Shown piece by piece: positions 1 to 5,390 of a stretch of 5,833 bases of DNA (position 1 is the first letter of the stretch; each line of letters opens with the position of its first letter). Origin of the DNA: Actinomycetes bacterium (lineage in GTDB: Bacteria; Actinomycetota; Acidimicrobiia; Acidimicrobiales; Acidimicrobiaceae); assembly GCA_021785315.1 (NCBI GenBank), contig JAJYFX010000134.1:1-5833 (forward strand), given 5' to 3'. A model generated the notes under the pieces. It was not told the DNA's origin and made no database searches. It saw only the letters and a list, made by a program, of their open reading frames with translations. The translations under genes and the position numbers were made by a program.

Positions 1-499
1 CCTGCACTGGCTCCAGAACTCCGCCAATACCCACGCCGCCAGACAAGTGGACTCTGTTGCCTATTTGCGCACATGAGCCGACGGTAGCCCAAGTGTCCAC
101 CATTGTCCCCGAACCAACTCTGGCTCCAATATTGACGTAACTGGGCATGAGTGTCACTCCAGCCTCCAGAAAAGAACCCCACCTTGCCGAAGCGCCTGGA
201 ACCACTCGAACGCCATGAGATGCAAAGTCTGCCTTCAGGGGAACACGGTCGACGAACTCAAATGGTGCCAGATCCATGGTTTTCATATCCGAAAATTTAA
301 ACAGCATCAGAATCGCGTGCTTCAGCCATTCATGCACCACAACCTGACCGCTGACCGCATCAACCTCAGCCACCCTAGCCTCGCCAGAGTCGAGCAAATT
401 AATTGCCTCGTGAACCAGCTTCCGGGCCTCAGCGTCAGATGGATCAACCTCGCTCCTTCGAGCCCAAAGCTCTTCAATCTGTGATTCCAACGAAGTCAT
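1..499 (-). CDS. dapD: Tetrahydrodipicolinate N-succinyltransferase DapD, N-terminal 166 codons (3' end beyond window)
   Basis: DapD transfers succinyl from succinyl-CoA to tetrahydrodipicolinate, the first committed step of the succinylase branch of diaminopimelate and lysine synthesis, in the cytoplasm. This reading frame has no line of its own among closed ORFs because it runs off the left edge; I translated it by hand. An N-terminal helical part (about residues 1-95) contains INLLDSGEARVAE. It is followed by the start of the left-handed beta-helix, with LMPSYVNIGARV (117-128), GTMVDTWATVGSCAQIG (131-147) and HLSGGVGIGGVLEP (151-164). These closely follow the E. coli enzyme as I remember it. 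D135 in TMVDTW corresponds to the aspartate implicated in catalysis in that family. Family length is about 275 residues, so roughly 110 residues are missing. The ATG shares its A with the dapC stop (TGATG), which implies translational coupling; a weak AGGG lies 4 nt upstream. The mycobacterial DapD form is quite different in sequence. Confidence 0.96.
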   Translation of the reverse strand, partial: MTSLESQIEELWARRSEVDPSDAEARKLVHEAINLLDSGEARVAEVDAVSGQVVVHEWLKHAILMLFKFSDMKTMDLAPFEFVDRVPLKADFASHGVRVVPGASARWGSFLEAGVTLMPSYVNIGARVGSGTMVDTWATVGSCAQIGNRVHLSGGVGIGGVLEPVQ

Positions 500-1632
500 C
501 AAACCCTATCTTTCTTTTGCGCCCTTTGAGCAATCAGTTCGAGCTTACTCATGTCGGCCACCATAGCCACGCGAACAAACGGACGTGAATCACCGCCGTA
601 AAATTCGCCCGGCGACACAAGAATTCCCAGATCTCTTGCCAATTGAGCTGCCAGCTCAAAACCGTCCTCGAATTCAGACTTGAACCATAGGTAGAAACCA
701 CCCTTGGGAGCGGGCACGTCGTAACCGAGGCTGGTAAATAGAGTTCCCATGAACTCGAGGCGCTCAAGATAAACTCTGCGCTGGGATTCGACGTGGACGT
801 CATCCTTGAATGCGACCGCAGCTCCATGCTGCATCGGCCCAGGGACCATCATTCCAGCGTGCTTTCTCACGAGGGCCAGATAATCTACCAAACCTGAGTC
901 GCCAGCGTAAAAGCCAACTCTTATGCCAGCCAAGTTTGATCGCTTTGAAAGAGAGTGGACCGCAACGACATTTTCGCTTCCGTATCTCAGAATGGAGTCG
1001 GGCTGTCCTGCCCAGGTAAATTCGCAGTAGCACTCATCAGAAAATACCGGAACGCCAGTGGAATTCGCGAAGTTATACAGTGCGCCAAGATCGTCAAGCT
1101 CACCAGTGGGATTCGAAGGCGAGTTGGACCAAAGCATGACCGCTCTTGCCAGTTCTTCCCGATCGATAGATTCGAGCTTCAGCCTCCCGTCGCGCCCGAC
1201 AGGAACCGGCACTGCTCGGCATTGCGCAAGCTCGGCTCCCAAGGCATAGGTTGGATATGAAACCGCAGGATATAGGACCGTGTCCTTGGACGGGTTTCGC
1301 AGCTTCAGATACCATGGAGTGCTTGCAACGAATTCTTTGGTGCCGATGCAACTGGCAATATTTCCAATCGGCACATCAACGCCGAAGCGGCGTGCCAGCC
1401 AGTCGTGCATCGACTTTCTCAACTCAACCGAACCCAATGAAGCCGGGTAACCCTTCTCCGCGTTTGAAGTCGAAAGCGCTTCGACGACCTCTTTGGTCGG
1501 CGAATCAATGGGAGTGCCGACGCTTAAATCAATCATCCCCCCCGGATGTTTGTTGGCTACCTCAGCGATAGAGTCAAGACGATCGTACGGATATGGTGGC
1601 GGAGTAAACCCCGAAGAAACCTCAGATGACAC
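499..1632 (-). CDS. dapC: Succinyldiaminopimelate transaminase DapC (PLP fold type I aminotransferase)
   Basis: DapC is a PLP-dependent class I/II aminotransferase that converts N-succinyl-2-amino-6-ketopimelate to N-succinyl-diaminopimelate with glutamate as amino donor, using the product of DapD. The 377-residue protein carries the fold type I landmarks: GYP (61-63), SNSPSNPTG (169-177, with N174), SDECY (198-202, with D199 expected to pair with the PLP ring nitrogen), SLSKRS (227-232, with K230 as the expected PLP Schiff-base lysine), GIRVGF (236-241), and R354 in PFVRVAM as the expected carboxylate-binding arginine. The N-terminal FTPPPYPYDRL is like actinobacterial DapC. The start is GTG, with GGAG at 1643-1646 ten bases upstream. 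No other start fits before the conserved N-terminus. Its stop overlaps the dapD start by one base, so the two are surely co-translated. A generic aminotransferase of other specificity is possible from sequence alone, but the dapD neighbour and the sequence style favour DapC. Confidence 0.92.
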   Translation of the reverse strand: MSSEVSSGFTPPPYPYDRLDSIAEVANKHPGGMIDLSVGTPIDSPTKEVVEALSTSNAEKGYPASLGSVELRKSMHDWLARRFGVDVPIGNIASCIGTKEFVASTPWYLKLRNPSKDTVLYPAVSYPTYALGAELAQCRAVPVPVGRDGRLKLESIDREELARAVMLWSNSPSNPTGELDDLGALYNFANSTGVPVFSDECYCEFTWAGQPDSILRYGSENVVAVHSLSKRSNLAGIRVGFYAGDSGLVDYLALVRKHAGMMVPGPMQHGAAVAFKDDVHVESQRRVYLERLEFMGTLFTSLGYDVPAPKGGFYLWFKSEFEDGFELAAQLARDLGILVSPGEFYGGDSRPFVRVAMVADMSKLELIAQRAQKKDRV

Positions 1633-1655
1633 CCTTAATCGTCTCCAACCCTAAA

Positions 1656-1684
1656 TATTGTCTTATTTTGACAGCGCGAACCAA
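1656..1684 (-). promoter_or_regulatory. Weak candidate promoter for dapC-dapD
   Basis: On the minus strand TTGGTT (1679-1684) is followed after 17 bases by ACAATA (1656-1661); an 18-base spacer would give CAATAT. Both boxes match the housekeeping consensus at only about half of their positions. The transcript would start almost at the dapC GGAG ribosome site. A short inverted motif, TGTC-N7-GACA (1659-1673), lies inside the spacer and could be an operator, but four-base arms occur easily by chance. The main argument is positional: this A/T-richer stretch is the only sizeable gap ahead of dapC-dapD and follows a hairpin that may end the hflX transcript. Confidence 0.22.
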
Positions 1685-1721
1685 GTGGACTCAAACCAAA
1701 AAGCTTTTCCATCCTATCCAA

Positions 1722-1743
1722 CCAGCCTAAAGACCTAAGCTGG
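1722..1743 (-). terminator. Stem-loop just after hflX, possible weak terminator
   Basis: Eight bases past the hflX stop codon, the minus strand can form a stem of nine pairs around a GTCT loop. Five outer Watson-Crick pairs (CCAGC with GCTGG) are followed by a T-G wobble, two A-T pairs and a G-T wobble. The tail directly after it (TTGGATAGG) is not a clean T run. This is therefore a weak intrinsic terminator at best, or a 3'-end stabilising hairpin. A second, perfect 10-bp palindrome, AAAAGCTTTT (1699-1708), followed by further T residues, lies downstream and might contribute. It would mark the boundary between the miaA-dapF-hflX and dapC-dapD units. Confidence 0.35.
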
Positions 1744-1751
1744 ATCGACGG

Positions 1752-3020
1752 TTAGACGGTCACCTGATAATTGCGAAACATCTCCAGAGATGCACCCTCC
1801 AGTCTCGCTTTCACCTTGAATCCTGCCTCAGACTCTCTCTGAAATATTACTTCACCTTCCCGGTGCAGCATTGCCAACAGATCGCCGCGATCATAAGGCA
1901 CCAGCAAATCAACCACTTTGGCCATGGCACGCAGGCGTCCAGCGACGTCTTCAAGGAAATCATCAAGCCCTTGGCGCTCGGTTGCCGAGACGAAGGCGGC
2001 ATCTGGATACTTGCTTTTCATCGCTTTCAAATCGGACTCGCACAGCCGATCAATCTTGTTGAACACCAGCAACTCGTCCACTTCCCCCGCATCGATATCA
2101 TCCAAGACGGTGCGGACCGCCTGCATCCGACCCTCGATGTCAGCGCCCGAAGCATCCACGACATGGCAAAGCAGGTCCGACTCAGCAACTACTTCCAGCG
2201 TTGAGCGGAATGCCTCCACAAGCTGATGGGGAAGCTTCTTGACAAACCCAACTGTATCGGAGCACAAAATTGCCTCGCCCCCCGGAAGCTCGAGTCTTCG
2301 GGTTCTAGGATCCAAAGTTGCAAAGAGTTTGTTGGCAACGAATGCATCTGCATCAGTGAGCGCGTTTAGAAGAGTTGATTTTCCGGAGTTGGTGTACCCC
2401 ACCAGAGAAACAGAGGCCACGCGGGACTTGATCCGTGCCTTTCGTTGGACCTTTCTGGTGTTTGAAAGCTCCTTCAGATCTGCTTTCAACTTCGATATCC
2501 GCGCCAGAAGCCTTCTTCGATCCTCTTCGAGTTTGGTCTCGCCAGGACCGCGAGTTCCAATGCGACCCACCTGCTGGGAAAGAGATACTCCGCGGCCTCT
2601 GAGCCGCGGGAGCCTATAGGTTAGAAGAGCCAGCTCAACTTGTGTCTTGCCTTCGGTGGAAGACGCATTCTGGGCAAAGATGTCCAGAATCACCGCTGTA
2701 CGGTCTATAGCGGTTCTACCGAGAATTTTCTCAAGATTGCGTTGCTGGGCCGGCGACAATTCATCGTCGAACACGACTGTGTCGACATCCAGTGTCTCAG
2801 ACAACGAATGGAGTTCTTCCGCCTTACCCTTGCCAACGTACATGGCAGGATCGGGCTCGCCTCTGCGCTGAATGACTCTTCCGACCACCTCAGCACCAGC
2901 GGTATCGACCAACAACTCAAGTTCGTCTAGGGAATCTTCCACATCTCTCAACTGCGATGATGGGAAGACTACCCCAACAACAATGATCTTCTCCCTGAAA
3001 GAACGATCAATTAGTGTCAC
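1752..3020 (-). CDS. hflX: GTPase HflX (50S-associated ribosome-splitting factor)
   Basis: HflX is a conserved translational GTPase of the Obg-HflX class. It binds the ribosome and splits stalled 70S particles during stress, and in some mycobacteria it is linked to macrolide tolerance and dormancy. The 422 residues show the N-terminal HflX domain (about 1-190: YVGKGKAEEL 61-70, DDELSPAQQRNL 85-96, IDRTAVILDIFAQ 105-117, GTRGPGETKLEEDRRR 155-170). A lysine/arginine-rich linker helix follows. The G domain has G1 GYTNSGKS (208-215), the switch I threonine in LFATLDP (232-238), G3 DTVGF (255-259), G4 NKID (321-324) and G5 SAT (345-347), then a C-terminal domain to 422. Length is close to E. coli HflX (426). 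The GTG start overlaps the dapF stop (GTGA). It is the only usable start: an in-frame TGA lies seven codons upstream with no start between. No clear Shine-Dalgarno is seen, so translation probably depends on coupling to dapF. Confidence 0.97.
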   Translation of the reverse strand: MTLIDRSFREKIIVVGVVFPSSQLRDVEDSLDELELLVDTAGAEVVGRVIQRRGEPDPAMYVGKGKAEELHSLSETLDVDTVVFDDELSPAQQRNLEKILGRTAIDRTAVILDIFAQNASSTEGKTQVELALLTYRLPRLRGRGVSLSQQVGRIGTRGPGETKLEEDRRRLLARISKLKADLKELSNTRKVQRKARIKSRVASVSLVGYTNSGKSTLLNALTDADAFVANKLFATLDPRTRRLELPGGEAILCSDTVGFVKKLPHQLVEAFRSTLEVVAESDLLCHVVDASGADIEGRMQAVRTVLDDIDAGEVDELLVFNKIDRLCESDLKAMKSKYPDAAFVSATERQGLDDFLEDVAGRLRAMAKVVDLLVPYDRGDLLAMLHREGEVIFQRESEAGFKVKARLEGASLEMFRNYQVTV

Positions 3021-3889
3021 TTGACGAGTGCTGCCATAGCCTCAAGCTGGCTTGAGGTCACCTGAATATCGCACACCTTTTGCGCTGGGCCTGTCAAATA
3101 ACACGTGGTGCCCGCTATTCGGACGGTCAGGTCGCCGCCGGGATTGTGCACCACAACGGTGTCACCGATCAATCCAAGGTTATTCGCCACGAAAGAGCTC
3201 GCGGTGCTACCCGTTCCACAGGCTTGAGTAATTCCCGCCCCCCTTTCCCAAACACGCAGCGTCATCTCGCTGCGGTTGCGATCCGGAATTATCCACTCGA
3301 TGTTCATTCCGCCTGGAAATTCCGATTCCAACTTCGGTCCTAGGGTCGCAATGTCAAGCGACATGAATCTGTCGGCATCCATTGCCTTGGTGGGTATAAG
3401 CACTAGATGAGGGTTGCCGATATCGACGCGGACAGCACGATATTCTGTCCCATCGATCGTTCTGAGATCAGACTCGAAAATCTTCGGTTCTCCAATTGCA
3501 GCGGTAATAGTGGCGATTGGCTCTCCACAGGATGAGTGACCTTCAATCTCCATCACTCCAGCATCTGTGTCGATCGAAAACGAATTGAGAGGTGCAACTC
3601 CGGCGTCAATCAACGCCTGGGCCAAGCACCTTATTCCGTTCCCACTCATCTCCGCGCGTGAGCCGTCCGAATTGTACAGGACCATCCGAGCCACGGACGG
3701 AGAGTTGGCATCCGCAGGTGTCACATGCATCAAACCGTCGGCCCCAACACCTAGATGCCTGTCCAGCAGGGCAACTATCTCAGCCTGGTCCAATTCGATA
3801 GTCCCGGTCATATCCAGCAGCACCAGAAAATCATTTCCTAATCCCTGATGCTTCGATAACAGCAACTCTTTTTCCACTTGATCAGTCAC
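3017..3889 (-). CDS. dapF: Diaminopimelate epimerase DapF
   Basis: DapF interconverts LL- and meso-diaminopimelate by a two-cysteine acid/base mechanism without cofactor, supplying meso-DAP for peptidoglycan and lysine. The 290 residues contain both halves of the family signature: GLGNDF (16-21), GVGADGL (47-53), NSDGSRAEMSGNGIRC (73-88) with catalytic Cys88, GNPHLVL (158-164), NIEWI (196-200), and WERGAGITQACGTG (214-227) with catalytic Cys224. Length is a little above the E. coli enzyme (about 274). The annotated GTG start (3887-3889) overlaps the miaA stop by 8 bp and has GAGG only 2 nt upstream, which is too close. An in-frame GTG four codons later (3875-3877) would use AGGAAGTGA as a better-spaced Shine-Dalgarno and give 286 residues with a 4-bp gap instead of an overlap. 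The stop overlaps the hflX start by 4 bp. The miaA-dapF-hflX order is also found in mycobacteria. Confidence 0.97.
   Translation of the reverse strand: MTDQVEKELLLSKHQGLGNDFLVLLDMTGTIELDQAEIVALLDRHLGVGADGLMHVTPADANSPSVARMVLYNSDGSRAEMSGNGIRCLAQALIDAGVAPLNSFSIDTDAGVMEIEGHSSCGEPIATITAAIGEPKIFESDLRTIDGTEYRAVRVDIGNPHLVLIPTKAMDADRFMSLDIATLGPKLESEFPGGMNIEWIIPDRNRSEMTLRVWERGAGITQACGTGSTASSFVANNLGLIGDTVVVHNPGGDLTVRIAGTTCYLTGPAQKVCDIQVTSSQLEAMAALVK
3040..3057 (-). other. Perfect 7-bp stem-loop at the 3' end of dapF, just upstream of the hflX start
   Basis: The minus strand reads CCTCAAG-CCAG-CTTGAGG, a perfect 7-bp stem with a four-base loop. It sits inside the last codons of dapF (around residues 278-283) and ends 19 nt before the hflX GTG. 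Because hflX has no visible Shine-Dalgarno, this structure may shape how terminating dapF ribosomes reach the hflX start. That role is inference; the inverted repeat itself is directly visible. Confidence 0.4.
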
Positions 3890-4844
3890 TTCCTCGCGGA
3901 CAACTCAAAATGCCCGATACTATCGAAACTAGTTCCATTTTCGCTCTTTCGGGAGTGCTAAACCAGGTTATCCTTGGATCCCGTCTGAACCAGGCAGCTT
4001 GCCGCTTGGCAAGCCTCTTGGTCCGTGCCAGAATTGCAAGGCGAGCCTCCGGCAGCGTCAAATTGCCTTCGAGAAAGCTGATGATCTCCTTGTATCCCAG
4101 CGCCTGGCGGGCGGTTCGCGAAAGGGCGCGCGGACTGCGCAACAGCACCTGGACTTCTTCGATCCAGCCGGAAGCCAAAAGCTGGTCAAGTCTTTTCTCA
4201 ATACGGTCAAATAGCTCGGCTCTTGGCAGATCAATGCCAACCGCCTGAACACCTCCTGCCCCAGCTTTGAAAAGTCCCGGACCCTGGTCAGAAAAACGCC
4301 TGCCCGAACCCAGCGTAACCTCGAGAGCCCTGATAATACGGCGACTATTGTTCGGTTCCATTTTCAGCGCAGCTGCCGGATCCAACTTTTGAAGCTGGCC
4401 GTAAAGCTCTAAAATTCCAGATTCGGTATCGGCTCTACTCTCGAGGTCACTACGAATGTCCGGCCAACGTCCTGGAATTTCAAGACTATCCACCACTGCT
4501 TGGAAATAAAGTCCGGTACCCCCAACCAGCAACGGCAAGCCCTGCCGCTTGGCAATCGCATCCAGCACGGCACTGGCATCAAGCTGGAACTGCGAAACCG
4601 AGTACTCCTCCCAGGGATCCACGACGTCGAGCAAATGGTAACTAATTCCCTTGATATCTTCCTGGGTAGGCTTGGCCGTACCAATATCCATCGAGCGATA
4701 TACCGTCATTGAATCTATGCTTACCAGCTCGAGCCCCTCAAAATTCAAGGCCAAGTCCATTGCAACTCTGGTCTTGCCCGATGCCGTCGGACCAACCAGA
4801 GCCAGCAGAGACGCGGTATCAGATGGTTCGCCACTCACGATCAA
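3882..4844 (-). CDS. miaA: tRNA dimethylallyltransferase MiaA
   Basis: MiaA transfers dimethylallyl from DMAPP to N6 of A37 in tRNAs that read codons starting with U, making i6A next to the anticodon. The 320-residue protein has the P-loop GPTASGKT (18-25), the SIDSMTVYRSMDIGTAKP block (42-59) with catalytic Asp44, LLVGGTGLY (105-113), NNSRRIIRALE (165-175), LSRTARQALGYKEI (241-254) and the C-terminal ARTKRLAKRQAAWFRR (273-288). Length is normal for the family. Many homologues have Gln where this one has Thr47 in DSMTVYR; E. coli also deviates there, so activity is not in doubt. The start is TTG (4842-4844), supported by GGAGG (4853-4857) with an 8-nt spacer. An ATG at 4849-4851 is out of frame. 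An in-frame GTG at codon 3 (4836-4838) is the alternative, for example as a leaderless start. The 3' end overlaps dapF by 8 bp. Confidence 0.97.
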   Translation of the reverse strand: MIVSGEPSDTASLLALVGPTASGKTRVAMDLALNFEGLELVSIDSMTVYRSMDIGTAKPTQEDIKGISYHLLDVVDPWEEYSVSQFQLDASAVLDAIAKRQGLPLLVGGTGLYFQAVVDSLEIPGRWPDIRSDLESRADTESGILELYGQLQKLDPAAALKMEPNNSRRIIRALEVTLGSGRRFSDQGPGLFKAGAGGVQAVGIDLPRAELFDRIEKRLDQLLASGWIEEVQVLLRSPRALSRTARQALGYKEIISFLEGNLTLPEARLAILARTKRLAKRQAAWFRRDPRITWFSTPERAKMELVSIVSGILSCPRGSD

Positions 4845-4870
4845 AAAGCATACCTCCGCCGGGAGGATGC
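4843..4870 (-). promoter_or_regulatory. Terminator-like hairpin masking the miaA ribosome binding site (possible attenuator)
   Basis: On the minus strand GCATCCTCC (4862-4870) pairs with GGAGG-T-ATGC (4848-4857). This gives nine Watson-Crick pairs with one bulged T (4852) around a CGGC loop, followed at once by TTTTT (4843-4847). The form is that of a Rho-independent terminator: a G/C-rich core stem plus a U run. It starts 40 nt after the stop of the upstream membrane gene. It also contains the whole miaA GGAGG in its descending arm, and the T run contains the first two bases of the TTG start. Any miaA transcript starting upstream must pass through it, so it would act as an attenuator or a translational lid rather than as a simple terminator, unless miaA has a leaderless start further in. 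No alternative antiterminator pairing is evident in the 40 bases upstream. Confidence 0.55.
4853..4857 (-). promoter_or_regulatory. miaA Shine-Dalgarno GGAGG that decides the TTG start
   Basis: GGAGG on the minus strand lies 8 nt before the TTG at 4842-4844, which is ideal spacing. It lies only 1 nt before the out-of-frame ATG at 4849-4851 and 14 nt before the in-frame GTG at 4836-4838. This makes TTG the best-supported start. The same five bases form one side of the hairpin at 4848-4870. Confidence 0.75.
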
Positions 4871-4910
4871 AGACCTGACAGCGACAAGCGACGCCGCTAT
4901 CCCACCTAGG

Positions 4911-5390
4911 TCAACCACTCTGCCCTCCATTCGCAGGCTCTAGGGCGGTATCTTGATACCTGGCGACGGTGAAGGCTATAATCATCGGGACATTCACGGC
5001 GAAGACTACGAGCATTGAAGTCAGCAAAATCAGTGCATTGCCCCGGGTCCCGTCGAAAATGAACACATATTCCAACATTCCCGCGACAATCACATAAGCC
5101 AAAAATGCCCATTTGCCAACCTTGAAAAAAGTAGCACGTGACAGCGCCTTAGATCTTGCCAGGCCAACGATGTTGAAAATTACCATGAGACCTGCAACGA
5201 CTGCCAAGATGGTAGGAAACAGAAGCGATACCCGGCGCGGGTAAGATGCGGACAAATAAATTCCGCCTATCACGACTAGGACAAGAGCTCCAATGCCAAC
5301 CTCAGTTACCGGCGGCAGCGACGCTTTTCGGCTTGCGCCATTTGATGAAGTCAACTGCACCGCTACATCTCCTTGCAACTCGCCGGTCAT
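4911..5390 (-). CDS. Small four-helix integral membrane protein, function unknown
   Basis: The 159-residue product is strongly hydrophobic after a polar N-terminus of about 28 residues. It has four probable membrane helices at roughly 31-50, 55-77, 91-112 and 116-142, and a polar tail ending in NGGQSG. No signal peptide, histidine or cysteine is seen, so a heme or metal role is unlikely for this subunit. Topology and the LLFPTI stretch after helix 1 faintly recall small TctB-like (DUF1468) transporter subunits, but no TctA or TctC partner is visible and I do not assign it. The start is the ATG at 5388-5390, overlapping the TGA of the upstream gene (ATGA), with AAGGGTG a few bases further up. 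The same frame stays open to 5606, but that extension is polar, His/Cys-rich and lies over the upstream gene, so it is a shadow. The overlap suggests equimolar production with the upstream membrane protein. Confidence 0.85.
   Translation of the reverse strand: MTGELQGDVAVQLTSSNGASRKASLPPVTEVGIGALVLVVIGGIYLSASYPRRVSLLFPTILAVVAGLMVIFNIVGLARSKALSRATFFKVGKWAFLAYVIVAGMLEYVFIFDGTRGNALILLTSMLVVFAVNVPMIIAFTVARYQDTALEPANGGQSG

Noticed and set aside
47..51. Thr in place of Gln in the MiaA DSMxVYR motif as a sign of lost activity (positions are protein residues)
   Set aside because: E. coli MiaA also lacks Gln there, and the P-loop, catalytic Asp and tRNA-binding motifs are all intact.
1659..1673. TGTC-N7-GACA inverted motif as a defined operator
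   Set aside because: Four-base arms are common by chance, and I know of no regulator whose site this matches well; it is mentioned only within the promoter candidate.
1863..2204. 113-codon open frame on the plus strand
   Set aside because: It is antisense to the hflX G4/G5 region with no recognisable domain; the strong GTPase motifs on the other strand explain the openness.
2239..2619. 126-codon open frame on the plus strand
   Set aside because: It lies wholly inside hflX on the opposite strand, including over its conserved G1 motif. Its product is serine/arginine-rich without a domain, as expected of a shadow frame.
3910..4248. 112-codon open frame on the plus strand
   Set aside because: It is antisense to the conserved MiaA C-terminus and lacks any recognisable feature.
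4821..4851. Ten-codon frame starting at the ATG 1 nt after the miaA GGAGG, considered as a leader peptide
   Set aside because: The spacing to GGAGG is far too short, it overlaps the miaA start itself, and it holds no run of codons suggesting attenuation.
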